Source: JACCZX01 sp963729165
GTDB taxonomy: Bacteria; Pseudomonadota; Gammaproteobacteria; Burkholderiales; Burkholderiaceae_F
Length of the DNA: 64,000 nt
Direction of reading: 5' to 3'
NCBI GenBank assembly: GCA_963729165.1
Contig: CAVSMM010000010.1
Coordinates: 62,001-126,000, forward strand
Under the pieces are notes generated by a model. The model saw only the letters and a program-made list of their open reading frames with translations. It had not been told where the DNA came from and searched no databases. Shown here in pieces: positions 9,337 through 20,326 of the stretch; positions within the stretch are counted from its first letter, which is position 1; each line of letters begins with the position of its first letter. Position numbers and translations under genes: made by a program.

Positions 9337-10227
9337 ATGGCGGAAATTACCGCGGCGATGGTCAAGGAACTTCGGGAGAAGACCGACGCGCCGATGATGG
9401 AGTGCAAGAAGGCGCTGGCCGAGGCCGATGGCGACATCGCAAAGGCGGAAGAGATCCTGCGCGTCAAGCTCGGCAACAAAGCGAGCAAGGCAGCGTCCCG
9501 CGTTGCTGCCGAGGGCATAGTTGCCATTGACATCGACAGTGCAGGCAAGATCGGCGCGATCGTCGAAGTGAACTCGGAGACCGACTTCGTCGCCAAGAAT
9601 GCGGATTTCGTTCAATTCGCGAACGATCTTGCAAGGCTCGTCGCGACAAAGAGGCCGGCCGACGTGCAGGCGTTGTCGTCGCTGCCGCTTGGCACAAGCA
9701 CAGTGGAAGCAACGCGTACCGCACTGATCGGCAAGATCGGCGAAAACATTTCGATCCGGCGCTTCGCGCGAGTCGAGGCGAAGGGCAGCCTGGGCAGCTA
9801 CATCCACGGTGGCAGCAAGATCGGCGTGCTGGTCGATCTGGTAGGCGGAAGCTCGGATCTTGCGAAAGACGTGGCAATGCATATTGCGGCGAGCAAACCG
9901 AAGTCGCTCGACGCGACCGGCGTGCCCTCCGATCTGCTCGATACCGAGCGGCGCATTGCGGTCGAGAAGGCGCGCGAGGCCGGGAAGCCCGAAGCGATGC
10001 TCGACAAGATCGCAGAAGGCACGGTGCAAAAGTATTTGCGCGAAGTGACGCTGTTGGGCCAGGTCTTTGTCAAGGCCGAAGACGGCAAGCAAACAATCGA
10101 ACAGTTGCTGAAAGCGAAAGGCGCCAGCGTCAGCGGCTTCGTGCTGTACGTAGTGGGCGAGGGGATCGAGAGAAAGCAGACGGACTTCGCCGCCGAAGTC
10201 GCCGCAATGGCGACCGCGCGCGCGTGA
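9337..10227 (+). CDS. tsf: Translation elongation factor Ts
   Basis: EF-Ts is the nucleotide exchange factor for EF-Tu. It is intact at about 296 residues. The N-terminal UBA-like domain (VKELREKTDAPMMECKKAL) and the EF-Tu-contacting core (VEVNSETDFVAKN) are present. The ATG at 9337 is preferred over in-frame GTGs at 9331 and 9334 because AGGAG (9327-9331) is then spaced correctly. pyrH follows after 24 bases. Confidence 0.98.
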   Translation: MAEITAAMVKELREKTDAPMMECKKALAEADGDIAKAEEILRVKLGNKASKAASRVAAEGIVAIDIDSAGKIGAIVEVNSETDFVAKNADFVQFANDLARLVATKRPADVQALSSLPLGTSTVEATRTALIGKIGENISIRRFARVEAKGSLGSYIHGGSKIGVLVDLVGGSSDLAKDVAMHIAASKPKSLDATGVPSDLLDTERRIAVEKAREAGKPEAMLDKIAEGTVQKYLREVTLLGQVFVKAEDGKQTIEQLLKAKGASVSGFVLYVVGEGIERKQTDFAAEVAAMATARA

Positions 10228-10235
10228 GTGTCTTG

Positions 10236-10254
10236 ATGCGTAAGTAAACGCATG
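10236..10254 (+). promoter_or_regulatory. Small hairpin enclosing the pyrH start codon
   Basis: ATGCGT (10236-10241), loop AAGTAA, ACGCAT (10248-10253). The 3' arm contains the A and T of the pyrH ATG (10252-10254), and only a weak Shine-Dalgarno is visible. Folding would hide the start codon. Any regulatory role is inference. Confidence 0.3.
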
Positions 10255-10998
10255 TCGGCCAACGACGCGACGATCAACACCCAGACCGCTCCGGCTTACC
10301 GGCGCGTGTTGCTGAAATTGTCGGGCGAAGCGTTGATGGGCGACGACGCGTTCGGGATCAATCGTGCGACCGTCGAGGACATGGTCGCCGATCTGGGCGA
10401 GGTCGTGCGGCTCGGCGTCGAAGTTGCGGTCGTCATCGGCGGCGGCAATATTTTCCGCGGCGTCGCGCTTGGCGCAGAGGGCATGGACCGCGCCACGGCC
10501 GATTACATGGGCATGATGGCAACGATCATGAACGCGATGGCGCTGCAGGATGCGCTGCGACGCGCGGGTGTCGAAGCGCGCGTGCAGTCCGCCCTGAACA
10601 TCGAGGCAGTGGTCGAGCCTTACATTCGTCCGAAGGCGCTGCGCTACCTGGAAGAGGGCAAGATCGTGATCTTCGCCGCCGGTACCGGCAATCCGTTTTT
10701 CACGACCGACACCGCGGCCGCACTGCGCGGATCCGAAATCGGCGCGCAAATTGTGTTGAAAGCGACCAAGGTCGACGGCGTCTACTCGGCCGATCCGAAG
10801 AAGGATCCGAACGCGACGCGCTACTCGACGATCACGTTCGACGAAGCGCTCAATCGCAAGCTGCAGATCATGGACGCGACCGCGTTCGCGTTGTGCCGCG
10901 ACCAAAAGCTCCCGATAAAGGTGTTCAATATCGCCAAGCGAGGTGCGCTAAAGCGCGTCGTACTGGGCGAGGACGAAGGAACGCTGGTTCATGTCTAG
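10252..10998 (+). CDS. pyrH: Uridylate kinase (UMP kinase)
   Basis: PyrH phosphorylates UMP to UDP in pyrimidine nucleotide synthesis. It is intact at 248 residues. It belongs to the amino-acid-kinase fold family: RRVLLKLSGEALMG at the phosphate site, VVIGGGNIFRG, and GTGNPFFTTDTAAALRG. It lies between tsf and frr as in most proteobacteria. Confidence 0.98.
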   Translation: MSANDATINTQTAPAYRRVLLKLSGEALMGDDAFGINRATVEDMVADLGEVVRLGVEVAVVIGGGNIFRGVALGAEGMDRATADYMGMMATIMNAMALQDALRRAGVEARVQSALNIEAVVEPYIRPKALRYLEEGKIVIFAAGTGNPFFTTDTAAALRGSEIGAQIVLKATKVDGVYSADPKKDPNATRYSTITFDEALNRKLQIMDATAFALCRDQKLPIKVFNIAKRGALKRVVLGEDEGTLVHV

Positions 10999-11015
10999 AC
11001 GTAAGGAGTGAGCCG

Positions 11016-11576
11016 ATGAGTATTGCGGAGATTCAAAAGTCGACCGAGCAGAAGATGCAGAAGTCGGTCGAAGCGTTAAAGCACGATTACGCAAAGGTGC
11101 GCACAGGCCGCGCGCACGTCGGGCTGCTGGATCACATTCAGGTCGACTACTACGGCTCGATGATGCCGCTGAATCAGGTCGCGCAGGTGGGCCTCGGTGA
11201 CGCACGCACGATCACGATTCAGCCGTGGGAAAAGAAAATGATTCCGGTCGTTGAAAAGGCGATTCGCGAATCAGATCTCGGGTTGAATCCTGCGACCAGT
11301 GGTGACATCGTGCGCGTGCCGATGCCGCTGCTGACCGAGCAACGCCGCAAGGAGCTGGTCAAGGTGGTCAAGCACGAGGGTGAAAACGCCAAGGTGGCCG
11401 TGCGAAACCTGCGCCGCGACGCGAATCATCAGGTCAAGGAAATGCTGAAGAACAAGGAAATTTCCGAAGACGACGACCGCCGTGCCGAGGACGCGATTCA
11501 GAAGCTGACCGATCGCTACGTTGCCGAGATCGACAGACTCGGCGCGGAGAAAGAAAAGGAAGTGATGACCGTTTGA
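11016..11576 (+). CDS. frr: Ribosome recycling factor
   Basis: RRF splits post-termination ribosomes together with EF-G. It has 186 residues, the standard length. The three-helix bundle segments are recognisable (KVRTGRAHVGLLDHIQVDYYG and LTEQRRKELVKVVKHEGE). The ATG at 11016 is set by AAGGAG at 11003-11008; the open frame extends upstream into pyrH but without family similarity. Confidence 0.98.
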   Translation: MSIAEIQKSTEQKMQKSVEALKHDYAKVRTGRAHVGLLDHIQVDYYGSMMPLNQVAQVGLGDARTITIQPWEKKMIPVVEKAIRESDLGLNPATSGDIVRVPMPLLTEQRRKELVKVVKHEGENAKVAVRNLRRDANHQVKEMLKNKEISEDDDRRAEDAIQKLTDRYVAEIDRLGAEKEKEVMTV

Positions 11577-11600
11577 CGGTCAGCCCATACTTCCTCGGCC

Positions 11601-12381
11601 GTGCGTAACTCCAATTCTTCGCAAAGCTCGCCCCCCTCGCGCCGTATTCCGCGCCATGTCGCCATCATCATGGATGGCAACGGCCGCTGGGCTGTGGCGC
11701 AAGGCAAGCCGCGCGTCGCGGGACACTCGCGTGGCGTCGACGCCGTGCGTTCGACATTGCAGGCGTGTGGCGAGCGCGGAGTTGAGTATCTGACGCTTTT
11801 CATTTTCAGCTCAGAGAACTGGCGGCGGCCTCCGGACGAGGTGTCGACGTTGATGAAGCTTTTCGTGTTCGCTCTGCAGCGCGAGATCGACAAGCTGATC
11901 GAGCTTGGCGTGCGGCTGCGTGTCGTCGGAGATCGCTCGGGATTCGAATCCGAGCTGCGCCGCCTGATCGTCGACTCCGAGCGGCGCACCGAACACAACA
12001 GCAAGGTGCATCTGACGATATGCGCCGATTACGGTGGCCGCTGGGACATCGCGCAAGCCGCGACCCGTGCCGCGAACGCTCAGCTTGAATCGGGCGTCGA
12101 TCGCGTGGTGCTCTGACCGAGTCCCAGATCGAGTCGCATCTGGCACTCGCGTTTGCGCCGGAGCCCGATCTGCTGATACGCACCGGTGGTGAAAAGCGCA
12201 TCAGCAACTTCCTGCTGTATCAGCTGGCGTACACCGAGTTCTATTTCTGTGATGTTCTATGGCCGCAGTTCGACGCTGTCGAGCTTGACCGCGCGTTCGA
12301 CTGGTTTGCGAGTCGGCAGCGGCGCTTTGGTATGACCAGCGAGCAGCTCGATGGCCGGCCGCCGATTGCCGATGCCGCATA
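11601..12381 (+). CDS. uppS: Undecaprenyl diphosphate synthase (one frameshift)
   Basis: UppS makes the C55 lipid carrier for peptidoglycan and O-antigen synthesis. The catalytic motif HVAIIMDGNGRWA, the substrate region LTLFIFSSENWRRP and the C-terminal DLLIRTGGEKRISNFLLYQ are all present. The frame breaks near 12113, between RAANAQLESGVDRV and LTESQIESHLA; joining them gives a normal protein ending at the TAA at 12379-12381. The GTG start at 11601 is the first in frame before the conserved core. Confidence 0.95.
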
Positions 12382-12400
12382 ACAGCGAGCTGAGGCGACC

Positions 12401-13231
12401 GTGCTGAGGCAGCGCGTCGCGACTGCTTCGGTGCTGCTGCTCGTTGCGGTCGGTGCGATGGTGTGGTCATCGACCGCATTTGCCGTCGTCGTCACCGCGC
12501 TGCTGGGCTTCGCACTCGCCGAGTGGCTGCAGTTGACCGGTGCCACTCGATCGGTGTCGATCGTCGTGGCACTCATCGTCAGCGCCACGCTGCTGGCGGT
12601 GTTACTCGCGGCGTCGAACACGATCGAGGCACTGGTGCTGCCTCTAGGCGCAGTGGCCGCGGCCATCTGGATCGCGATCGTGGTGTTGCTGCTGCAACCA
12701 AGAGCGATGGCATTGCGCTTGCCGCGCGCCGTCGGCATGGGACTCGCCGTGCTGCTGACGCTGGCAGCATGGTTTGCACTGATGCGGTTTCTGTCGCAGG
12801 GTGTGCTCGTGTTGCTCTCAGTCCTGCTGATCGTGTGGATTGCCGACACCGCCGCGTATTTCGCCGGCCGCGCGTTTGGGCGCAGAAAGCTGGCGCCTCA
12901 CATCAGTCCGGGCAAAACGTGGGCGGGCGTTGCGGGCGCGATTCTCGCGGTCTGTTGCTTGCGCTCGTTATCTGGCTTCTGGTTCCCGACCCGCGAATCT
13001 ATTCGAACAGCTTGTTTGCGTCGGTCGGTCCTGCGTTTGCGCTGTTCCTTCTCGCGCTGCTGGTGGCGTTATCGATCGCCGGCGACCTGTTTGAAAGTCT
13101 GTTGAAGCGGCAGGCCGGCGTGAAGGACAGCGGCCAGTTGCTGCCCGGGCACGGTGGCGTGCTCGATCGCGTCGATGCGATGGTGCCGCTGTTGCCTGTC
13201 GGCAGCGGTTATCCAATGGCTGGTTCGATGA
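12401..13231 (+). CDS. cdsA: Phosphatidate cytidylyltransferase (two frameshifts)
   Basis: CdsA makes CDP-diacylglycerol for phospholipid synthesis at the inner membrane. The protein is strongly hydrophobic with about eight helices. The family signature is visible as KRQAGVKDSGQLLPGHGGVLDRVD near the C-terminus, plus ISPGKTWAG mid-protein. Indels lie near 12955 and 13200. After the second, the tail VIQWLVR reaches TGA at 13229-13231, forming an ATGA overlap with dxr and indicating translational coupling. Confidence 0.93.
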
Positions 13232-14394
13232 GAAACATCACGATTCTCGGAGCAACGGGCTCGGTGGGCGCGAGCGCGCTGGACGTGATCGCGCGCCATC
13301 CGCAGCGTTTTCGCGTGCACGCGGTAACGGCGCAATCGAACGTCAACGAGCTGGCAGACATTGCAGCGAGGTTCGAGGCGGATGTTGCCGTGATCGGAGA
13401 TGCGTCGCTGGAGCCAGCTCTGCGCGATGCGCTGCAGTCGCGCGGCGCGAGAGCGCGTGCGCGCGCCGGACGTACTGCACTGGTCGAAGTGGCACAAGCC
13501 GCCGAATGCGACACGGTGCTGGCTGCGATCGTCGGCGCCGCCGGGCTCAATCGACATTAGCGGCGGCCGAGGCGGGCAAGCGATTGTTGCTGGCGAACAA
13601 GGAAGCGATCGTTTGCGCGGGTGCGTTGCTGATGGCAGCGGTACAGCGCGGTGGTAGCGTACTGCTGCCGGTCGACAGCGAACACAACGCGATTCATCAG
13701 TGCTTGGCAGGAGTCAGCGAGCCGAGAGAGCATCGGCGCGCGCCTGATACTTACCGCGTCCGGGGGCCCATTTCTGAATCGCGAAGATCTCGACGGCGTT
13801 ACGCCCGACGAAGCCTGCGCGCATCCAAAGTGGGTGATGGGACGCAAGATTTCGGTCGATTCCGCGACGCTGATGAACAAGGGGCTCGAGGTGATCGAAG
13901 CGAGCTGGCTGTTCGGTATACCTGCTGATCGAATCGACATCGTGATCCATCCGCAGAGCGTGATTCACTCGATGGTCGAATTCCGGGACGGATCGGTGCT
14001 CGCACAAATGGGAACTCCCGATATGCGAGCGCCGCTGGCGTATGCGCTGGCGTGGCCCGAGCGCGTCACAAGCGGGGCTCGGCGGCTCGACTTCTCGAGC
14101 GTCGGCCCGTTGACATTCGAAGTGCCGGATCGGCAGCGCTTTCGCTGCCTCGACTATGCGTACGCATCTCTGCGTCGCGGTGGCGCGGCGAGCGTGGTGT
14201 TGAACGCCGCCAACGAAATTGCGGTCCAAGCGTTTCTCGACGAACGATTGCCCTTTACCGCGATTGCGCCGACGATCGAACAGATGCTCGAAACCTACGA
14301 CCCACCGCCACCGAACACCATCGATGATGTATTGCATATCGACCGCGAAGCGCGCGCGCGATCGAGCGAGCTCGTGTTGGACAAAGTTCAATGA
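13228..14394 (+). CDS. dxr: 1-deoxy-D-xylulose 5-phosphate reductoisomerase (frameshifts)
   Basis: Dxr carries out the second step of the MEP isoprenoid pathway, feeding UppS and quinone synthesis. Seen: the NADPH-binding start MRNITILGATGSVGASALDV, the metal/substrate site LLANKEAIVCAG and LPVDSEHNAIHQ, and the loop DSATLMNKGLEVIEASWLF. The frame shifts near 13545 and 13715. The stop at 14392-14394 overlaps the rseP ATG (ATGA). The reconstructed length is about 388 residues, normal for the family. Confidence 0.95.
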
Positions 14395-15747
14395 CACTAC
14401 TGACGACGATCGCCGCGTTCCTGGTCACGCTCGGCGTGCTGGTTGTGATTCATGAGTACGGCCACTACTGGGTCGCCAAAAAAGTCGGGCGTCAAGGTGT
14501 TGCGCTTTTCGATCGGCTTCGGTCGTCCGCTTGCGCGTTGGGTGCGCGGGCCCGATCGCACCGAATGGGTCCTGTCAGCGCTGCCGCTCGGCGGCTACGT
14601 GCGCATGCTCGATGAGCGCGATCCGGAGTGCCTTCCGATTGAAGCCGCGGATCTCCCGCGCGCATTCAATCGGCAGTCCGTGTCAAAGCGGATTGCAATC
14701 GTGCTCGCGGGCCCGGTCGCAAACCTGTTGCTCGCGGTAGCGGTTTACTGGTTTCTGAGCGTTGTCGGCGTTTTCGAGCCTGCCGCAGTAGTCGGAACAC
14801 CCCCGCCGGCGAGCTGCGGCGGCGCGGGCGGGATTGCTGGCCGGCGATACCGTCGTCGGCGTGGCAGGCAATCCGGTACGGTCGTGGAACGAATTGCGCT
14901 GGTTGCTGCTGCAGCGCGCAGTTTCAACCGAGCCGATCGAAATCGAAGTCGAAGGCAGTGATGCGCGGCGGCGTGAGCTGACGATTCAGCCAGCCTCTAT
15001 CACTCCCGAAGATCTCGATGGTGATTTGATTGGCCGCATGGGCTTTGTCTTGTATCAGGGGCCGACGCGCATCGGTCAGGTCACCGACGGAAGTCCGGCG
15101 TCGCAGGCCGGTCTGCGCACCGGCGATCGCGTCGTATCCGTCAATGGTGAGCCGATTACAACGGCCGACAAGTTGCGCGCGTCGATTCGTGCATCGGCCG
15201 AGAAAGACGATGGAGCTGGGCGTTGAGCGCGAAGAGCGAACGATCCGCCTGCAAGTCACTCCGGCGCGTATCACCGACGACAAAGGCAACTCGTTCGGAC
15301 GGATCGGCGCGGAGCTGAGTGATCGGCTGCCGCCGATCAAGGTGCAATACGGCCCGATCGAAAGCATTCCGCGCGCTGTCGAGAAGACGGCAGACACCGC
15401 GGTGTTCTCATTAAAAATGCTCGGCAAGATGCTGACAGGCGAAGCATCGTGGAGAAATTTGTCCGGGACCGGTCACGATCGCCGATTACGCGGGGCAAAC
15501 CGCGCGCATCGGCCTCGCTGCGTTTCTGGGCTTTCTCGCTCTGGTATCGATCAGTCTCGCAGTGTTGAACCTGTTACCGATCCCGATGCTCGATGGCGGG
15601 CACCTACTGTATTATCTAATCGAAATTTTTAAGGGCAGCCCGCCTGCAGATTGGGTCGTCGAGTGGGGGCAACGCGCCGGCGTTGCGTTACTGGGACTGC
15701 TCACCGTGCTGGCGCTTTACAACGACGTGTTGCGGCTGCTTTCCTGA
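14391..15747 (+). CDS. rseP: Site-2 metalloprotease RseP (several frameshifts)
   Basis: RseP is an inner-membrane zinc protease that cleaves anti-sigma factors (sigma-E response) and remnant signal peptides. The zinc motif HEYGHYW (HExxH) lies in the first helix, two PDZ-like domains are in the middle (for example GQVTDGSPASQAGLRTGDRVVSVNG), and the C-terminal LNLLPIPMLDGGHLL supplies the third zinc ligand. Frame changes fall near 14480, 14830, 15210 and 15470. The stop is at 15745-15747. Its position between dxr and bamA is typical. Confidence 0.94.
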
Positions 15748-15783
15748 TTTCTTCAGACAACAAATTCAGACGGGGACAGTCAG

Positions 15784-18170
15784 TTGAATCGGCGCGTTGT
15801 ATCTAGGCGCAGCATGGCTGCATCTCTGCAGCCGGTGTTGCGACCCGTCATGCGCCATATCGCAGCCGCCGTCGTCTCTACTTGGTGCTTGTCGGCCTCA
15901 GCGCAGGAATTCGTCGTGCGCGATATCCGCGTTGAAGGTGTGCAGCGCACCGAAGCGGGCACCGTGTTTTCCTATTTGCCGATTCGCGTCGGCGATCGTT
16001 TCGATCCCGAACGCGGCACGCAGGCAATTCGCGCGCTTTACGCCAGCGGGCTGTTCAAGGATGTGCGGCTCGAAGTCGACGGCGATGTGCTTGTCGTTGT
16101 CGTCGACGAGCGGCCCGCGATCTCTGCGGTCGAGCTCAGCGGCGTGACCGAGTTCGAAAAGGACCAGGTTCTGAAGTCGCTGCGCGACGTTGGCCTCGCC
16201 GAGGGCCGCATCTTCGATCGCTCTGTGCTCGAGCGCGCCGAACAGGAATTGCGCCGTCAATATTTGTCTCGCGGCTTGTACGGCGTCGAGGTCAAGACCA
16301 CCGTGACGCCGATCGAGCGCAATCGCGTCAACGTATCGATCGCGGCAGTCGAAGGCGAGATCTCACGCATTCGTTCGATCACGTTTACAGGCAACACCGT
16401 ATTCAGCGACGGTGTGCTGCGTGGGCAGATGGAACTGTCGACGCCAAATTGGCTCTCGTGGTACACGAAGCGCGATCAGTATTCGCGGCAAAAGTTATCG
16501 GCCGATCTTGAAACAGTACGTTCGTACTATCTGAATCGCGGCTATCTCGATTTCAAGATCGACTCGGTGCAGGTATCGATCAGTCCGGACAAGCGCAACA
16601 TCTTTGTCTCGGTCAACGTGTCCGAGGGCGACCGCTACAACGTCTCCGGCATCAAGCTCAGCGGCGAGCTGCTTGGCCTTGACGAAGAGTTGCAGCCACT
16701 GATCGACATCAAGCCGGGTGAAGTTTTCAGTGCCGAGCGCATCAACGCGGTTGCAAAACGCATTACGGATCGCATGAGCACGCTGGGCTACGCGTTTGCC
16801 AGCGCCAACCCGATCCCGGAGGCTGACCGCGAAAAGCGCCAGGTGGCGTTCACGATCGTCGTTGATCCGGGCCGCCGTGTATACGTGCGCCGCGTCAACA
16901 TCGCGGGCAACAATCGCACGCGCGACGAAGTGATTCGGCGCGAAGTGAGGCAGTACGAAAGTGCGTGGTTCGATTCGGATCGCGTACGTCTGTCGCGGGA
17001 CCGGATCGATCGTTTGGGTTTTTTCGAATCAGTCACCGTCGATACTCCGGCCGTGCCGATCTGCGCCCGATCAGGTCGACGTCAACGTCACCGTGAAAGA
17101 ACGTGCGACCGGCAAATTCAGGTGGGTGCAGGTTATTCGAGCGCGGAAGGTTTGGTACTCAGTGGCGGAATCGCGCAGCAGAATTTGTTTGGCTCGGGCA
17201 ATGCACTGTCGCTCGAGATCAACACCAGCAAGGCGAATCGCATCATCGCGCTGGCGCACACCGATCCCGTACGTCACGACCCGAAGGGATCAGCCGGTCG
17301 ATCGAGTTGTTCGACCGCAAATCCGACCTTGCCGAGCTTGGCCTCTCTAGCGTCGGCTATTCGACGCTAGGCGTGGGGTCGTGTTCGGAGTGCCGTTCAC
17401 CGAGTTTGACCGCGTCTTCTTCGGGCTCCGATATGAGAAAACGGAGATCGATCTGACTCCTTTTTCCCCGTTCAGATACGTCGAGTATGTCGAGCAGTTC
17501 GGTGCGAGATCGGATTCGCTGGCGTTGACGACCGGGTGGTCGCGCGACGATCGCGATAATCTGCTGGTGCCAACGCGCGGTCGATACCAGCGCGCGTTCA
17601 CAGAAGTGGGCTTGCCCGGCCTGGATTTGCAGTACTACCGTCTGACTTATCAGTTCCAGCAATACTTTCATTCTTCCCCCGTGTCACCTCGCTTTCAACG
17701 GCGAGATTGGTTACGGCGACGGCTACAGCGGCGACCCGTATCCGTTCTTCAAGAACTACTACGTCGGTGGCATCGGCAGCGTGCGCGGCTTTGAAAGCGG
17801 CAGCCTTGGCCCGCGCGACATCGACGACAGTCCGCTCGGCGGCAATCGGCGCATTAACTTCTCGCTCGAGGCGTACATGCCGATACCTGGCGCCGATCGC
17901 ACGCTGCGTGCACTGACATTTGTCGATGCCGGACAGGTCTGGGGACTTGAGCCCGTCAGGAATGCGGATGGAAATTTCATTCTCGTCAACGGCCGCCCGG
18001 TGTACGAAGACGAGAAAATCGACTTCGGCAAATTGCGTTACTCGGTCGGTCTAGGAGTCGCGTGGATTTCGCCACTTGGGCCGTTAAGAATTTCATACGC
18101 GTATCCGCTCAATAGCAAACCCGAAGATCGGATTCAGCGATTCCAATTCCAGATCGGGACTGGGTTCTGA
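15784..18170 (+). CDS. bamA: Outer membrane protein assembly factor BamA (frameshifts in the barrel half)
   Basis: BamA is the core of the machine that inserts beta-barrel proteins into the outer membrane. It has a signal peptide (cleavage after ...CLSASA), five POTRA domains up to about residue 420, then a 16-strand barrel containing GIGSVRGFESGSLGPRD (the VRGF motif of the Omp85 family) and ending in ...FQFQIGTGF with a terminal phenylalanine. The N-terminal 1.27 kb is intact; indels occur near 17060, 17110, 17275, 17380 and 17675. A TTG start at 15784 has GGGGA upstream; ATG 15814 or 15850 would give a shorter signal peptide and are also possible. Confidence 0.95.
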
Positions 18171-18206
18171 TATGCGAGAATCTTTTGCTTCCGAGGAGGC
18201 ACAACG

Positions 18207-18721
18207 ATGATTGAAGTGTGGCTGAAGAGTTTTGAGGGTAACGTTTGCCGCCACGTGCTTGCGACCGGGTCATTGGCAATGCGCAGGATTTCAAGATCGG
18301 AGTCGTCAATCCCGAGCGGCTGCTGCGCGAATCGACTCCGGCGCGCGCGGCACTGACAAAACTCGAGGCCGAGTTCTCAAAGCGCCAGAAGGACGTTGAG
18401 GAAACCGGCATGCGCTTGAAAGCGGCGGCCGAGCGTTTCGAAAAGGATTCCCCGGTAATGACCGAGACCGATCGCGGCCGCCGGCAGCGCGAGCTCGCTG
18501 AGCTCGATCGCGACTTTCAGCGCAAGCAGCGCGAGTTTCGCGAAGACCTGAATCAGCGTCGCAACGAAGAGATGCAGAGCCTGCAGGAGCGCAGCACGCG
18601 CATCATCAGGCAGATCGCCGAGCAGGAAAAGTTCGACCTGATCGTGCAGGAGGCGGTGTACTTCAATCCCCGCATCGACATCACCGAGCGTGTGTTGAAA
18701 GCGCTCAATGCCGCCCGATAG
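18207..18721 (+). CDS. skp: Periplasmic chaperone Skp/OmpH (frameshifted signal region)
   Basis: Skp holds unfolded outer-membrane proteins in the periplasm. The mature part begins AQDFKIGVVNPERLLRES and continues as a long charged coiled coil, ending FNPRIDITERVLKALNAAR, typical of OmpH. GAGGAGG at 18193-18199 strongly supports the ATG at 18207, but the signal-peptide codons up to about 18290 need at least one frame change to join the mature frame. It lies between bamA and lpxD, the standard place. Confidence 0.9.
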
Positions 18722-18726
18722 TCGAA

Positions 18727-19840
18727 ATGAAGAAAGCGGTCAGTGTGTCGCTGGCCGATCTGAACAGTGCGGTCGTGGAGCGCTCGAGTGGCCGCCTGCA
18801 GGCCATCGTTGTGGGCCCCACTGATGTCAAGTTAACCGGCGTCGCTCCGCTTGCGGTCGCGACTCGATCCGATCTCGCATTTCTCGCCAATCCGCTGTAT
18901 CGCGCCGATGCGTTGACGTCGCAGCGCCGGTGCGATCGTGCTCAGCGCGGCGGATCGCGACGCGTTGCAATCGCAGTCAGCGCCCTTGACGGCGTCGTTG
19001 ACGGCGATGGCGGTGTGTGAGCAGCCGTACGTCTGGTTTGCGTACGCCGCACAAATATTGAGGCCGAATGCGCCGGTGAAATCGGGTGTGGCGGCGGGTG
19101 CCCACGTCGCCGACCAGCGCGAAGGTCGATGCGTCGGCATGCGTCGATGCCGGCGCAACGATCGGCGAGGGTGCCGTCATCGGTGCGGGCGCATGGATCG
19201 GTGCCGGTGCCGCGATCGGCGCGCGCACCATCATCGGCAATGCAACTCGAATTTTTCCGCGCGCGGTGGTGCTGGACGATTGCAAGATCGGCGCGCGCTG
19301 CAATCATTCACAGCGGTGCGGTCATCGGCAGCGACGGCTTTGGCTTCGCGCCGTTCGATGGACGCTGGATCAAGATTCCGCAACTGGGTGCGGTCGTCGA
19401 TAGGAGACGACGTCGAGATCGGTGCTAACACCACGATCGATCGCGGCGCGATGGGCGATACGATCATCGAAGATGGAGTCAAGCTCGATAACCAGATTCA
19501 GATCGCGCACAATTGCGTGATCGGTGCGGACACCGTGATCGCCGCGTGCGTCGGCATTGCGGGAAGCACCAAAATCGGCAAGGGCTGTCGGATCGGCGGT
19601 GCGGCGATGATCGCCGGGCATCTGACGATCGCAGACGGCTCGAGCATCGGCCCGGCCACTGCTGTGCCAAGCTCGGTGACGGAATCCGGCCACTACACCG
19701 GCTTCTTTCCGCTGATGAAACATAAAGACTGGGAACGCGCCGCGGCTGTGGTGCGCAATCTGCCGGATTTGCGCAGCCGATTGCGGCAACTGGAATCCGA
19801 ACACAAAGCTGCCAATCCAAACGCGGACAAAGTGAAATGA
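18727..19840 (+). CDS. lpxD: UDP-3-O-acylglucosamine N-acyltransferase LpxD (frameshifts)
   Basis: LpxD adds the second acyl chain in lipid A synthesis. An N-terminal uridine-binding domain (SLADLNSAVVERSSGR) is followed by a left-handed beta-helix of hexapeptide repeats (GATIGEGAVIGAGAWIG, DVEIGANTTIDRGAMGDT) and a C-terminal helix. Breaks lie near 18925, 19100, 19300 and 19400. The stop TGA at 19838-19840 overlaps the fabZ ATG, so translation is coupled. Confidence 0.93.
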
Positions 19841-20316
19841 TGGATATCCAGCAGATCCTGAAAACGCTGCCGCACCGCTACCCGTTCGTGATGGTCGACC
19901 GCGTGCTGGAGATCGTGTCCGGCGAGCGCATCGTCGCGCTGAAGAACGTGACGATCAACGAGCCGTACTTCGTCGGCCACTTTCCGCGTTTGCCGGTCAT
20001 GCCCGGCGTGATGATCATCGAGGCGCTCGCGCAAGCCGCGGCGTTGTTGACCTATCAGACGCTGAATCTGAGCGAGGCCGACGGGACGTTGTTTTACTTC
20101 GCGGGCATCGACGACGCGCGCTTCAAGCGTCCGGTGACGCCGGGTGATCAGCTGCGGCTTGAAGTCGAGATGGTTCGCGTGATGCGCGGGATCGGCAAGT
20201 TCAAGGCGCGCGCGCTGGTCGACGGCGCGGTCGCTGCCGAGGCGGGGTTGATGTGCGCGTATCGGACTGCAGACCGCAACGCTTCCCAGGAGCGCGGGAG
20301 CAAGAGCGAGACGTAG
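19837..20316 (+). CDS. fabZ: 3-hydroxyacyl-ACP dehydratase FabZ
   Basis: FabZ dehydrates 3-hydroxyacyl-ACP in fatty acid synthesis and competes with LpxA/LpxD for hydroxymyristoyl-ACP. It is intact at 159 residues. The active-site histidine is in LPHRYPFVMVDRV and HFPRLPVMPGVMIIEALAQ, the latter also carrying the catalytic glutamate. It sits between lpxD and lpxA as usual. Confidence 0.97.
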   Translation: MMDIQQILKTLPHRYPFVMVDRVLEIVSGERIVALKNVTINEPYFVGHFPRLPVMPGVMIIEALAQAAALLTYQTLNLSEADGTLFYFAGIDDARFKRPVTPGDQLRLEVEMVRVMRGIGKFKARALVDGAVAAEAGLMCAYRTADRNASQERGSKSET

Positions 20317-20326
20317 AGGCTCGTTA

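Noticed and set aside
9325..10905. A 526-codon open frame on the - strand
   Set aside because: It is antisense to tsf and pyrH, both intact and conserved; the product is histidine/arginine-rich shadow sequence.
14391..15747. Programmed frameshifting in rseP, lpxB or bamA
   Set aside because: Breaks are many, scattered and without slippery heptamers; the same pattern in unrelated genes points to sequence error.
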